From Talpa occidentalis (taxonomy: Eukaryota; Chordata; Mammalia; Eulipotyphla; Talpidae), in the NCBI RefSeq assembly GCF_014898055.3, contig NW_023604295.1:95991591-96055590 (forward strand): DNA of 64,000 nt. The letters are read 5' to 3'. The position numbers and the translations under genes were made by a program. Under the pieces are notes generated by a model. That model was not told where the DNA came from and ran no database searches. It saw only the letters and a list, made by a program, of their open reading frames with translations. Positions 35,961 through 48,766 of this stretch are shown one piece after another. Numbering within the stretch: position 1 is the first letter of the stretch; each line of letters begins with the position of its first letter.

Positions 35961-37074
35961 CTATATAGGCATAAGCTTACAATATAACAGCAAATGCTGT
36001 CACCAAACTAGAGTCAAATGGCAAAGTGAAAGTCAAAGAATGAATCTTTAGGTTACAGAAGATGAAACCTTAGGAGAGGATGTATATGACAAATCAAGAC
36101 CAAAAGTCTCTGAACACTGGTCAGTTTATTTTAAAGCCTGTCATGTCTGCCCAAGAGAGACTATTCTCCGAAGGGTCAGCAGTAGTCATTGACTTGGAGA
36201 AGGAGAAAATTCATACCAGCAGTTACACATTATGTCCTGCTTCTTAATCTTGTGTACACATAAAGGGACTGTTTGGCATCTGATATCTCTTTGATTTGGA
36301 ATCACACAACATGGTAAGGGAAATCCAGCTAAAGAATGGCTCCCTCTATTCTTAAACAACCAGCATGTTTATATCATAGAACAGAACCCTATGTCTTTGA
36401 TGTTTCTGACAAGTTCTGTTCTAATACTTGGGCCAATATGAGAGGTTTCTGGTATTGCAGTGAAAATTAGATCCTCTGAAATTCCATTTTATTTATCATA
36501 AACTCTTCCGGAGTCTTAGGGGTTAAGTTTTATGGAGGTTTACTTAGGAATGCTATGAGGGCTGCTTAGGCACTAATGGAGAAGGATTTTGATTTCTCTT
36601 GTTGGGGACACAAGTTGCTTACTAGCCTGGTTTTTGGTGCTGTCACTTTATATTCACTAGACAATTCAGCAAAATAGCACAAGGTCCACTAATAACATCC
36701 AGAAGGGAGCAATGAAGATCAAGTCACAGGTAGTTCAGTCTTCAGAAGTTAAAGAGGCTCTGATGTGGACTTTTCTGAGAAGAATAGAATGAGGGCTCTA
36801 AACTGTTTACCCAGATAGGAGTGGAACATGTTTTTGTATACTGGATGTGCCTGGCTCTAGGGAATGACAGACTCTTACATGGCATCTACTCACTGTAGGT
36901 CCTCAAAACAAGTCTGGTGAGTTAATAAAGACCACAATCCATCAAAAAAATCAGCTTAGTTACATGCAAGAAAAGAACACCAAGCCTTTTCCAGGTTGCT
37001 TTATTCTTCTTTGTTACTGAGGAATTCTCACTTCTACTATTCCCTTACTAAGAAGCATGTTGCATTCATTTAAT
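35961..37074. other. Intergenic stretch, no feature
   Basis: No repeat or exon recognised between the old L1 and the RASA2 3' end. Confidence 0.45.
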
Positions 37075-37240
37075 TTAATTTTTTATATTTTTTAATTTTT
37101 TTAACTTTTATATTCTCCAAACAATTGCACCCCCCTTATTTTGACCCCAAACCCTCCTTTCCCTGCCCCCCTCCATAGTGTGTCTCTGGGTCATAGTTGT
37201 TTGTTGATTTTGATTTTTGCTTTCTTATAGTTATTCTTTT
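37075..37240 (-). mobile_element. Young-type L1 3' UTR fragment
   Basis: Complement of the same 3' UTR as the young copies (CAATTGCACCCCCCTTATTT, CATAGTTGTTTGTTGATTTT), about 165 bp, in antisense. TTGCATT-like flanks suggest a TSD. Confidence 0.85.
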
Positions 37241-37289
37241 GCATTATTTTAAACAAGAAGAAATTCCTAGATTAGTTAAAAAAAAAAAG

Positions 37290-40214
37290 GTCTCAGAATG
37301 GACAGACTTGTAATTTATTTCAGTTATTTCCAAGCGGCAGTTACAAAAGTTTTTAATTTTTATAATACTCTTGATAAGAAAATAAAATTTAAATAAAAAT
37401 ACATTCTCAACAATACAACATGGTTACACAAATTCACTACATTAAGTTTTGATAACTTACAATTTCAAACTGGACAATGTAAAAACCAATATTTACTAGT
37501 ACCAGGATGAGTCCCAAGTTAATAAAAATGGAAGCAGAAAACAGCAAGCCAAACTAGTAGTTTAACTCTAGAATGAGTCCTGTACATTTCACATTGTGTA
37601 AGATGCTGAAAATTTTCTTCTCTTCAGTTTTATTAGGGTGTACCATTAGAGCAAATTATAGGTGCTTTTACTTTAAAAAAAGTTTTCTAAAGCCATTGTG
37701 TGAGGGAATCTGCTAAATGAGAAAGACTTGGTTTTAAAAACAGAAACTCAAAATCCCCTGTGTCACCTATTTTTTTTGTATAATAATAATAAGAAAAGCC
37801 TCGTATGATACTTAAACATTACCTGTGATATTATAAACATATTTCTTTGGCAAATAAAATAGTTAAAATTTGAGAAATTATATTTCTGGGAGTAAAAATT
37901 TTGCTATTGCCCATCATTTTATTAAATGAATTATCAAAAAAACAATGCTAAGCAAAAAACGGAAACAACAAAAGTCACAGATGACTGTCATTTCAACTGA
38001 TGGAAATGGCTAAAATAAAAAGAACTGGCATTTATGAGTTTCTCCATATTAAGCTTATCTTTCCCTCTTGGGGTTTTCAGGTTTTTATGGAAAAGTAGTA
38101 AAAATCAAAGTATTCAAAAGGAAGGAGGAAGTATTCAAAATTCTAGGAGGAAGGCCCCTAGAAAAACCTGATTATCTTATGGTCATACTGACACAGACTG
38201 TTGTTTCAAAAGTCTTTCAAAGAAAATTAAACTTAATTTCACAATACTCCTTTTCGATGTGCTAAGTTGGTTAATTTTGGTCAAACTGGCAGTTTAAAAG
38301 TGTCAAAGTGAGAAAATAACTACATAAATAAACCCTTTCTTTAAATTCAGTTATGTACTCACACAGCATTAGTCCTCTTAGTAACGCAGTAATCTTTAAA
38401 AGCAATAGGGGATCTGATATGAGAAAAAATTATAAGAAGTCTTTCTTTTGCCTAAAAAAAAAAAAAAGCCACCTAAGAGTAATGAGTGGTACCTGCAATG
38501 CTCCATATTCCTTTCCCTCTTAGAGGGAAATTTCAATCTTAATGAAATTAATGAAAAATTTACTTAATGGCTAAATTCTTTCACATTTGTAACTCTGTGT
38601 AGTTCATGGAATATATAATGGTCATAAAATTTAAGACTCTTTCAAACGTGTCCTCAAAAATGGGCCAGGAATACCTATCAAACTGTAGACTAGGGTTGAT
38701 TCTTGAATAAAATCAATTGATTTTACAAGTCATTTAAAGAAATACATTGTTCAGTTTTATTTATTTATGGAATAACTTTGGTTTTTAAAAATAATTACCT
38801 GATAATAATATAACTTAAAAATAATTACAAATAATATAATTGGTAAAGTTATCTTGAAATATAGCTTATGCTGAGGGAAACAAAAGAACTACTAGGTAGA
38901 CTTACATTAATAAGTCACAGTTTTAAACAGAAATATGTGTAAATACTCCAAGGTTCAAAGTACCACATTTAGAAAATGTTTTCAATTTAAAAAGATAAAA
39001 TAAGAGTACCATAGTTTTTAATACTGATGAAGCAAAGTGTATCCCTCTTAACTTCAAGGTGGCAACTTGCTTCGAATGCCTATTTACAGTGATAGTTTTT
39101 AGAATGAAAGTAATTACAGAAAAACAATATTCAAACAGTTGCTTGTCCAAATTCCATTTGGATAGCAGGCAAAAAGGAAACAGCAGTGAAATATAAACAT
39201 TTTCAGGAAAGCACTATTTCTAGTCTTAAACACTGATCATTCAACTGATCATAGAGATTAGATACTATGGAGTATCTAAAATATAATCTGGCGGCCAGAT
39301 TATTAAAGTGCGCCAAGTGACTGTTTTGCAGTTAGTTCTTAACCTCATGCTAGGAGGAAGGGGTCCTTATAGTGGCCCTTATAATAGAATGGAATAACAG
39401 GTGGAGTCAAGTGAGTTTCCTCCCACTTTCTTTCACTGTTTACTTTCTCTTCTTTTTCAAAAGAAATGTTCTTAGATATCAAGAACTCTTAAATCAAGAA
39501 AGCGAGTACCTACTATTTAAAACAATAAAAATTTAGTGGTCTCAGTTTATTTCATCTGCCATCACTCATCCCAAATGTAAACAAGATGCACACAATAGTA
39601 CATGTTCCCTGATTCCTTCTACTGAGTTCTGTTTACATCTTTAAGTAGACAAAAAAATCTACCAACATTCAAGGATGCTTTGGCAGTAGCTTGACAGCTT
39701 CTGTCATTCCTAATATAGTCTGCAATGACTAATGGACCAATAGTGAAAAAAAAAAAAAACGCTTTTCTTTTGCTGAAGAGGGTATAGATAAACTAAACAG
39801 GAAGCTCTGAATTATCATGGATTGGGATTTTCTAGGAAAACACAATGTTGGCAGTGTAGAGCAGGCACTAATGGTAGTGAAAAGTCCATAGAACATGGAG
39901 TGTTACAAGAAAAAATGGTTTCCTGCTATGAATTCTCCTTTTGTTACAAAGCTTCTATAGGAAGATTTCTTTCTATTAAAAAGAAGTTGTAGAAACATGG
40001 CTTTTAACACATTCTCTAGTAATTCATCAAATTCTCTAGTAATACATCAATACCAGGATTCCCAAACAATTTCAATTATTAAATATTCAATACAATGTGA
40101 ATACAGGTGACACTGAAGCCAATGTTCATTCTTAAATACTATTAACGAAATAGATTATGATTGAAAACTCCAACAAAAATATTTTCCAATTCCTCTGAAT
40201 CAATTGGTCAAACT
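37290..40214 (-). other. RASA2: RASA2 3' UTR
   Basis: It runs from the stop codon at 40215-40217 to the poly(A) signal region, about 2.9 kb. It is AT-rich and free of SINE or L1 insertions, unlike everything around it, consistent with an exonic, constrained region. A short direct repeat (TTCTCTAGTAATNCATCAA) lies near 40012-40050. The exact cleavage site is inferred only. Confidence 0.75.
37314..37319 (-). terminator. RASA2: RASA2 poly(A) signal
   Basis: AATAAA on the minus strand (TTTATT as written), at a distance from the stop that suits a RASA2 3' UTR of about 2.9 kb. Cleavage would be expected around 37285-37304. Other AATAAA-like hexamers exist in this AT-rich stretch, so an upstream alternative site is possible. 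Confidence 0.55.
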
Positions 40215-40245
40215 CTAAGATGTTTTTCCAACAATTGGGTTTTCC
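40215..40245 (-). CDS. RASA2: RASA2 last coding segment
   Basis: The acceptor TTTCTAG precedes 40245. The first G completes the lysine codon left by the previous exon, then comes ENPIVGKTS and a TAG stop at 40215-40217. This short tail closes the RASA2 reading frame and fixes the family assignment. The same exon continues as the 3' UTR. Confidence 0.9.
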
Positions 40246-40261
40246 CTAGAAATAAAAGAAA

Positions 40262-40390
40262 ATCATTAAATGCCTGGCACTATTTGAGAAGCTACTAATG
40301 CAACAGTGAACAAAATAGAAAAAAACGCTTGCTCTCAGAGAGCTTACACTCTGATAGAGGAGAAGTAAAATGAACAAATAAAATATTTAG
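40262..40390 (+). mobile_element. LINE-2-like remnant
   Basis: The wording CCTGGCACT...CAACAGTGAACAAAATAGA...GAGAGCTTACACTCTGATAG is that of ancient L2 3' ends. It lies in the last RASA2 intron, just outside the exon. Confidence 0.5.
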
Positions 40391-40719
40391 TACAAGAGAT
40401 TTGTATTTTTTAATAGAGAAAAAGCTGGAAAGGGGTGTACTGTGTGTGGCTCAATGGGAAGGTACTATTTAAGATGGCTGGTAATGCATTGGCTAGGGAC
40501 TCATATGGGAACTCCCTGGAGTTCTAAGAAAATGGAGTCACTACATTGGAGGAGAACCAATTACACTAATGTAGAATGGACAGGCTCAGGATGTTTACAA
40601 TAATCTTTCTAATGTATTGATCTACCCAGACAGAAGATGACTATTTATACCTGTGAAACAGATTTTTATTATTCATTAATCACAATTACAATCCACATAA
40701 TTTTTAAAGAAAATTAAAA

Positions 40720-40880
40720 TGGTGGGGCAGGATTCAAAGTCTCCTCACTAATCAGTTGTATGATCTTGGGCAAGACAGTTAACTTCATTTCAGATTTTCT
40801 AGTTGCAAAATGGGCATGAAACCATGTTGGGCTGATGAGGAATCAATGAGAGAGTGTACATTATAGCAAAAACTTAACTG
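40720..40880 (+). mobile_element. MIR remnant
   Basis: GATCTTGGGCAAGACAGTTAA...GCAAAATGGGCATGAA is the MIR core. It lies in the last RASA2 intron. Confidence 0.65.
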
Positions 40881-41274
40881 CTGGTTCAAGAACCATCCTC
40901 TCCCTATTGACTTTTGTGCAAACAAAACCTTGATTCTGTGCTAACTGGGCAGCTCTGTTATTTCAGAGGAAGAGCTGGAGGTAATTTAGACATGTTGTTT
41001 TTTTCTCTGAGCAAGGAAGAAACAGCTCTTTCTGCATCTGGATCATACTATGTAAAACTGTATAATCCACATGTGCCCCCATGAGGGGAGAAGCCTGAGG
41101 AAGACATAAATTATCTTGCCATGTTGAAATGCTGAATTAACCAACTATAGAAGCTGGGACTTAATTTGTGAGATAAGAAATGAAGAATATTAATTTGTAA
41201 TAAAAAATATTACAGATATTTCTTATTGTTTATGCCACTTCAATTGGGCCTTTCTGTTACTTGCTGCTAGTAAG

Positions 41275-41365
41275 CAATCTTAAGTGATATGAGGAAAAGT
41301 ACAGCGCCTGGTATAGAGTAAGCACCTAATATATGTTAGCAGTTGCTATTACTATTTACCATAGT
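41275..41365 (+). mobile_element. MIR 3' end remnant
   Basis: CAGCGCCTGGTATAGAGTAAG...TATATGTTAGCAGTTGCTAT is a classical MIR 3' end. A second L2-like scrap follows at about 41430-41480. Confidence 0.6.
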
Positions 41366-41785
41366 ATCTGAGATAGATCTAAAAAAATCAACTATAAAAT
41401 GATCTTAGCACTTTTACTGGTGATTCTTTTTAGTACTTAGTATGGACTGGGCACTGTAGGAGATATAGAAGATCTTACTGTAAAAACAACCCAAAACCAA
41501 AAAACTACTAAGTACTCAATTCAATGAGTTACAATGAATTTAAGATCAAACAAGGTGGTAAAGTATGGCACCAACACAATGAAATGACACCAAAACTGAA
41601 AAAGGAAAAGAACACTGTGTGGGTGACCAAGGACAGATATACCTGCACAAGAGAAAGCTTCTGATTTGGGTCTTGAAAGGTGAAGCTAAGCAGGAGGCCT
41701 GGATTTCAGGTGTGAGTACAAAGTAGTTGAGGCCATCTCAAACTAAGTTTTAAAGTATGTTTAAAGTAGCTCTGAAAATACTTAC

Positions 41786-41975
41786 TTGCTCCCATATTTT
41801 GCACTACTTGATCTTTTCTTCCTATACTTTTCATGAGGTTCATCTAGCTTCTCTATGGTGCTTTTTATTTGCTGAATTGTCTTAAAGGTTGTTACAGAAT
41901 CCTCAATTAGAAAGTTAGAATAATCATCAGGCTCTTTCTGTGGTCCTTGATAGACAGCTATAGTTCCACAAGCCT
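41786..41975 (-). CDS. RASA2: RASA2 exon, C-terminal region
   Basis: 190 bp. The acceptor TTATAG precedes 41975 and the donor AA|GTAAGT follows 41786. Its first two bases complete a Glu codon split after G. It encodes EACGTIAVYQGPQKEPDDYS at the start and YRKKRSSSAKYGSK at the end: an acidic stretch, a helical segment (TTFKTIQQIKSTIEKLDEP) and a basic cluster. It lies after the Btk motif. Confidence 0.95.
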
Positions 41976-42324
41976 CTATAAGAAGCAGTAAAATTTTTGA
42001 TTAGAAAACTAAATTGCAAAATGTAATTTGTAGCACAAATATGAATTTTTCAAGTGTCTCAAACTGAGGAGATGTCCTCTGGCAAAGCATACATAACTAA
42101 AATACATACATTTTATTAGTTATGATCATCACACTTAGGTAAAAAAAGTAGTATTTTTACCTCATCAAATCTATGGAAAAAACCCCTTCTGGGAGTCTGT
42201 TAGATGAATAACATTTTGGTAAACTTAGGAGTATTTTCAAATTTTAAGATAATGCCAAAGCAATACTTCAGGAATTGGTAATGAAGGATCATTGTTACAA
42301 AAAATACTTTAATTATATATTTAC

Positions 42325-42428
42325 CTTCCATTTTTTGCAGCTTAAGTAAACTGAGGGTAAAAAGGGAATAAATTCTTTCTGTTTCTCTGTCTTCATCAAT
42401 ATCTATTTGGATATCGGCAGGGATACCT
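42325..42428 (-). CDS. RASA2: RASA2 exon after the Btk motif
   Basis: 104 bp. It begins by completing the Ala codon, then [20 protein letters not shown]...[11 protein letters not shown]. Acceptor TCATAG, donor GAAG|GTAAAT. This segment is strongly conserved across GAP1-type proteins and forms the linker after the zinc motif. Confidence 0.95.
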
Positions 42429-42719
42429 CTATGATAAAAATGAAATTAAAGACATTGGAATATTTTTACTTTGTTAACATGTGAAAGACTTCCGATGGTC
42501 TGAGACTAAAAATAGAACAACAGAATTTTGCAGAAAGAAATTCAGAATGGAATAAAATGAAGTCAAAGAGGTTTGGTTGTTACGTGACTAATCAAAGGGA
42601 AGGGAATTTTCAAGTGAATCATTTTAACAGCCTGTATGTTTAATCACAAAAGTCATGGTTCCATACACAGAAAGAGAATGCTAAACTCTTCCTTGATACC
42701 ACGCTTAACATAGCATATC

Positions 42720-43030
42720 TAGTTACACATTGCTCCCTTTTTTTAACTTTTGCAACCATTATTTTTATCATTCCAGAAAGAAACCCTGTGTCCATTAGCA
42801 CTCCTCATTCTGCTCTCTTTCCAGCTCCCCACCAACCAATAAGCTACTTTCTGTCTTTATGGATTCACCTATTCTGAACATGTAATATAAAGGTTATATA
42901 GTAAAGGGCCTTTGTGGCTGGTTTCTTTCACTTAGCGTTATTTTCAGGGTTCATCTGTGATGTAGTATGTGTCAGTGTGTCATTCTACTTTATAACCAAG
43001 TAATACTGCATTGTATGGATAGATCACATT
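42720..43030 (-). mobile_element. Old L1 3' end in RASA2 intron
   Basis: Complement of an old L1 3' region (TTTCACTTAGCGTTATTTTC, TAATACTGCATTGTATGGAT), only about 35 bp from the next exon. Confidence 0.6.
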
Positions 43031-43064
43031 TAAAACGCTGCTTTTTATTCAGAAAAAAACTTAC

Positions 43065-43273
43065 GCGGTACATGGCTTGCAGCCGAGAGTGTTTTCACTG
43101 GTTTCCTGACAGCAGAGCCAGTTTCCATTGAGATATGCAGAAGGATGATAAACACTGAGCCTGTTCTGATTGCATCGGCTCACCCTGCAGAGCACGTCTA
43201 TCCATTCATTAGCTTCTACACAATTATTTGCCTGGACATAGAGTGGTTTCTCCGTGTGTATTACTTGGAACAT
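43065..43273 (-). CDS. RASA2: RASA2 exon: PH end and Btk zinc motif
   Basis: 209 bp, phase 0 start at [17 protein letters not shown]. The C-terminal PH helix is [10 protein letters not shown] with its invariant Trp. The Btk-type zinc ligands are visible: His in YHPSAYLNG, ten residues, then Cys-Cys in WLCCQ, nine residues, then Cys in LGCKPC, the standard H-x10-CC-x9-C spacing. The domain packs against the PH domain and stabilises it, and the PH domain binds phosphoinositides at membranes. Acceptor TGTGAAG is short of pyrimidines. Donor GC|GTAAGT. Confidence 0.96.
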
Positions 43274-43926
43274 CTTCACAGGCAATTAAGATAAAAAAGT
43301 TAGAGAGACATTCTAAACATCAATGCACAGTATGAAATATAAATAGGTGCATAACAGAAATGGAGTGCATAATTGCTGCTCAGGTATCCTATGATTGTTA
43401 TTTTTCAAGTAAGTTAGTCCCAAGGACAATTTCAATCACACGGTATGAATCAGTAAAACAGAATGTAACTTTTAGAAGTCACAAATGTCTAAAGAAAAGG
43501 ACTATCATATACATAGCACTATAGGAAGGTAAGTTGAGATGGAGGAAAATGTTTGAGCACAGGCAAAGAAGTGGAAAATACCAAGAAAAAAGGAAATCAT
43601 TTTAGTTGTTATTAGTATATGGTAAGTACAGAATGATAGCAGAAGATAAGGTTGTACAGAATGGTTGGGATTATATTATCTAATAGCTTGAGTGTCCCGT
43701 TGACAAATTTGATAATAAGGAAGTAATGAGAAAGTACCTTTAACTTAATAGGCTAAGCAGAGTATATAAGGCATCAATAATAATGGACAATTTTAAAACA
43801 CAGTTCTCATCAGCAATTTAGAAACAAAATTAATGATTAATGGCTAACACGAAAATAAACAACCACTTAAAATATTCAACTAAGTAACATGTAGTTTTAA
43901 AAGCTCTAAATAGTTATGTAACTTAC

Positions 43927-44009
43927 ATTTTTCTTGTTGAAAGAGCTCTCTTCCAGTTTTTCCACAGCAAGAATGTTTTTCACTGGAATTGTATAAATTG
44001 CATCTTTGC
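43927..44009 (-). CDS. RASA2: RASA2 exon: central PH domain
   Basis: 83 bp, 27 codons after completing a Gly: KDAIYTIPVKNILAVEKLEE...SFNKKN. These are the middle beta strands of the PH domain. Acceptor GTTTAG, donor AAT|GTAAGT. It is followed upstream by the 11.3-kb intron. Confidence 0.95.
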
Positions 44010-44483
44010 CTAAACAACAAAAGAGGCAGGAAAAAATTAACTTCAATCAGAATTATAAAGGTGAGAGGTTAACTGTGTAAGAGTTAAGCTCATCCTTGAT
44101 GGTAGGAGTATAAATAACCTACAGATTCCAAATGGCACATATATAAATATTCTTGGTTTTATGGAACAGATGAATTTTCACTGTTTTCTGTATAATGACT
44201 TCCTCTTTACCTTTTCCATATGAAATTAAAATATTTTGAAGGAATAATACAGGGAAAAATTTTATCTCTATATAGAAAATAAAAATGTCATATTTTATAA
44301 CTATATGGGGGCCAAAAGAACCAATATACTTAGTAACAGAGGCCTACTTTTAAAACTTAGTAGAACATAAGTTTTCTTTCATGGAGTTATTACATGAGCA
44401 GTGAATCTGACTTACCAAAGTGGGTTTTTCTGCTTTTCTAATCTAGTATTTAATTAAGGCATTAACTCAAAACACTGATTTTA

Positions 44484-44760
44484 TTTTTTTAAAAAGATTT
44501 ATTTATTTATGCATACAAGAACTGGGATACAGGCCAGAGGTGTGTGTGTGGGGGAGGGTGAGAGGATTCACCAGAGACAGAGTGGGGAACAGAGCAGGCA
44601 GATTGACTGAAATACACTGCTGAAGGGAGGAGGGGGCGAGTCAGGAGAGGTCTGCTGCGCCATGTGGGTAGCTCTTTGGCTGGGGATGGAACTTGTGCTA
44701 CAGTGGCTGCCGACAGCTTTATAGGTTGCTTCTTAACCCCTTGCGCCACCAGGGAGGTCC
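44484..44760 (-). mobile_element. tRNA-SINE in RASA2 intron
   Basis: Same orientation as the gene. TSD TCAAAACACTGATTTTA at 44467-44483 and 44761-44777, exact. Confidence 0.95.
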
Positions 44761-46383
44761 TCAAAACACTGATTTTAAATATGAGAATTGCTCACTACTT
44801 TCACATGTTGGCTAGCCAGTTGACTAGAGCTACCAAATTTACTCTGAGAGATATGAGAACAAAATAAAAAAACTTTATTTGGTAGAATGAATCCTTACTC
44901 TAAGATTCTGGAAATTTGGTTAAGGAAAATTTAGCTAGCTAAAGCAGCTCCATATTAATATGGCACAAGTATATGATGCATTTCAACTAGGAATTTACTA
45001 GAGGGTAAATATATAAACTATTATCAAATACAATTATGGTTTCTGATCATTTTGTAATGATATTCTTAGAAAATTCAAAGCTTTCCCATTCCCCACCCTC
45101 TCAAATTTCCTTTTAGTTAAGATTTTAAGTTAGTCCATGGATTAATATTTTTGGTCAAAGACAATTATTTTGTTAATAAAGAGTTTCTGTACTAAACAGA
45201 GACGTTAACATAGAATATTTGCTAAGTCTATTTCCTGGTATAAAATAGAAAATAATTCAAGTAGAAATTTTTTTTTAAAAAGATAAAATCATTGAATTCT
45301 GTCATAAAACTGAATGTCTACTATATAATAGGCTCTATTTTAACCACTTACAAAACAGTAGTAAATAGAACATTAAGAGGTTCAAAATGCAGTTTACATT
45401 TAGGTCTAGAAACTGATAAAAGACAAATAGTAGAGGGAAAAATAACCCCAGGTGATATGATAGAAGGTAGACAGTAAATTAGATTGTTTGGGAAGGTTTT
45501 TCTGAGAAATTGATGTTTAAATTCAACAAATACAAATCAGATATACAGTGAAAATAAGAAAAGACTATCAGGAGTTTCCTGGAAGCAAACCAAACCACAT
45601 TTATGGGGGGTAGAGAGGGAATAAAATGAAGGGAGCCAAAGACGAAGCCACATGTAGGAAAAGACATCTATAAAAGTAGTAGTTAGAACTTCAAGCCATA
45701 GTCAGTGGACACACACAGCTGAAGAGGGATGCATTCAGACATGTATGAAGATGATTAATGGCTAAGCTGCATGTGTAACAACTGGGCCAATCAGGTCCTC
45801 ATCCCCAACTCCTACTTGCAATAAGCAGCATCAAAAGAGGCATGTAGACTAAAACAGTAAGGATGTGTTGTATTTGGCTGTAGAGCAGTGCTACTTCTCA
45901 GGTGGGTAGGTGCTGATTCTAGCAAGATAAGAAAGGCCAGAAGACCAACACCAGCATCCTTGCCCCACAGCAGCTTTTTCTGTACCTCCTTCACAACCAT
46001 AGGCAGTAAACTACTGAACAACGAAGCAGGTCAATGAACTATAAAACTGAAAGATTAGCAAATGACCAAAAAACAGAAACAAAAATGACCACACAGATGG
46101 ATGAGGGAAATCAACACTCTGACAGAGATACACATATAAGAAAGAGAGTAACATTTGAAGCAATCAAGGCAGAGGTGACATGTCTATTGATACTGATCTG
46201 CATGAGGTACCACAGAAATCCCAGAGAATTAAAATTTTGCAGGAGCTTCTATCTTTACGTATATGTTTAAATATACAAAGCATATTGCTATTACTTGTTC
46301 ATTTCTGGACAAATTTTAGCACAGCATATGTAGGGGAAGTATACCACTCCCAGGCACACATACTGTTGTAACGCCACTGGTGT
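44761..46383. other. Intron sequence; one L2-like scrap
   Basis: The part at about 45290-45430 (GTCTACTATATAATAGGCTC...) resembles an ancient L2 end. The rest is unassigned intron. Confidence 0.35.
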
Positions 46384-46624
46384 TAGGGTGTAGGCCAGAA
46401 GTGCAGGGTTGTGAGAGGATTCACCAGAGACAGAGTGGGGAGCAGAACAGTCAGACTGACTGAAATAAACTGCTGAGGGGAACAGTGGGCGAGGCAGGAG
46501 AGGTCTGCTGCACCATTTGGGTTAGCAACCTGGCTGGGCCGGGATCGAACTTGGGCGGTGCTGCAGTGGCTGTGGATAGCTTCATAGTCCTGCAACTTAA
46601 CCCCTTGTGCTACCAGGGAGGCCC
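46384..46624 (-). mobile_element. tRNA-SINE lacking its 3' tail
   Basis: Head and body are present (right edge GGGCCTCCCTGGTAGCAC) but the copy stops at GGGTGTAGGCC without the AATAAA tail. No TSD was seen. It was probably trimmed by a later deletion. Confidence 0.85.
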
Positions 46625-47539
46625 TACACTTAGGAATTTTAATATCTGTCCAAAAAAAAAATTTTTGAAACAGAAAAGAATGAATGTTGAGGTAAAAATT
46701 ACCGTTGAGAACATCCCATATTTGAAAGGATCCACTAAATGCTGAGCAGGATGGAAGAAAACAGACAATACCTAAATACCATCAGTAAAATAAAAGTACC
46801 TGAAGGTTTCAGAAAGTCCTAAGAGTTTCTATGGAGCATAGTGAAGACTGGGAATCAGATGGACATCAAGATTCTTACCAGCAATAAGAGAAACTAGTGA
46901 ACACCAGAGTAGTATCTTCAATGTTCTGAGGGAAAATGATTTAAACCCAATCTAGCTATCATTCAAGAATAGGGCTTAAAGTACTTTTTTTTAACTATCC
47001 AAGACTTAGAAAATTTATCAGCCATAAAGCCTAACTGAAATAATTCAATGAGGAAGAACTGCAAAAGAAATAATGAATACAGGAAAAAGACAAATATGTT
47101 ATTTAAGAAATAGTGCTAGGCAAAGAAATTAGAAAAACTGATGAGTACATATAGAAAATCAGAACATAATATAAAAAAGGTAAAATAAACATGAGAATCT
47201 AATATTAAAATTCCGGTGACTTAGGGAGGTGCTAGCAAAAGAACTGAAAGCATGTTACTGTTTTTTCTCAGCTTGTAGACATTGACTGTAGACATTAAGA
47301 TAAACACAGATGTGTATATCTGCCAATGATTTAAAAACAGAAAAAGAATACACAAATTCTCTTACTAGACAGAACACAGTGCACTTGATTATTCCGAAAA
47401 GGTATTCCAGTAAAGTCAACTAAACAGGAAACACAAGGAAGTAATCACAATAAATGTGAACACATTAAATTTCCTTATTAAATAACTGGAACCCAGTTTC
47501 AATTAAAATCATTATTTCCTCAAAGTAAGTTAAACAGAA
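46625..47539. other. Intron sequence, nothing recognised
   Basis: AT-rich RASA2 intron without a clear repeat or exon. Confidence 0.4.
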
Positions 47540-48070
47540 TTTCCAAGTGATTCAACAATTCCATTCCTTGTATATACCTTTGAGAATTAAAAATATATGT
47601 TCATACAAAAAGTTGTAATGAATGAAAGTTCACAGCAGCATTAGTCATAATAGTCAAAAAGTGGAAACAGCTGATGAATATCCATCAGCTGATGAATGAA
47701 TGTGATATCTATCCATACAATGAGATATTATTCAGCCATAAAAGTACCAATACATGATCAAGGATGAATTTTGAAAACATTATGCTAAGTGAAAGAAGCC
47801 AGCTAAGTGAAAGGTTATATACTGCAGTTCCCAATTTACATCAAATGTTCATAGAAACAGCAAGATTAGTAGCTGCCAGGTGCTAGAAGAATGGAGAAAT
47901 AGGGAGTGACGTAGTAGATACAGGGTTTCTTTTTTTGAGTGATGAAAACTTACTGGAATTAGTGATAATTGTACAACTTCATGAATATAATGAAAATCAA
48001 GAATTTATATACTTTAAAAGAGTGAACTTAATGATATGTGAATTGTATCTCCATCAAGAAAAACTACCAT
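47540..48070 (+). mobile_element. Old L1 3' end, sense
   Basis: Legible as an old L1M 3' end (AATGAGATATTATTCAGCCATAA, ATTATGCTAAGTGAAAGAAGCC). Antisense to RASA2. Confidence 0.7.
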
Positions 48071-48467
48071 CTCAAGAAAAATAGAAGTCTAGTTACATAT
48101 GACCCCAGGGGACACAGCTGAAATTAAATAACTGTCACTCCATTTGTTGATAATAGTGTTAGAGGTTGAGCAATTACATTCCTCAGAAAACAAGTGTAAA
48201 ACTAGGCAAATTAATAAAAGTAGTCACTTCAGGGCACTGGAAACCAAAGGTAGGTAAAAATATGAGACAGGCTTACTCATGAAAAACTGCTACAGTTCTA
48301 CAGCATAGGGTAATAACTGAGCTTTTGGTCTTCCTGGGATGTTTCCATCTCCGCTAGTTCTGAGGGTCAAACTTCAAAGTTTTGTTGACAGAAGCTACAG
48401 ATTTGGTTTCAGGGTGAGATTTCAGACATAAAAGAGCTATAGAAAGATCAAGATAAGGGGACCTTGG

Positions 48468-48750
48468 GCCTCCCCTGGTGGTGCAGCGGTTGAGCGCTGG
48501 GCTGCGAAGCTGCCCGCAGCTTCTGCAGCACCAGTTCGATTCCCGGCTGCCAGCGAGGGTCCCACATGGCGCGACAGACCTCTCCTGCCGTGCCCGCTGC
48601 TCCCCTCAGCAGTGTATTTCTTCATCAGTCTGCCTGTTCTGTTCCCCACTCTGGCTCTGGTGAATTCTCTCACCCTCCCGCGCTTCTGACTGTACCCAGT
48701 GCTTGTATAAATAAATAAATAAATCTTCAAAAAAAATTAAAAAAAAAAAA
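48468..48750 (+). mobile_element. tRNA-SINE, inner copy of a nested pair
   Basis: The flanking AGATAAGGGGACC (48451-48463; again from about 48754) is its TSD. It therefore inserted immediately next to the second SINE after that one was already in place. Confidence 0.9.
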
Positions 48751-48766
48751 AAAAGATAAGGGGACC

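Noticed and set aside
43274..43285. MPVK as the start of a small protein on the minus strand
   Set aside because: These codons are intron sequence upstream of the AAG acceptor of the RASA2 PH/Btk exon.
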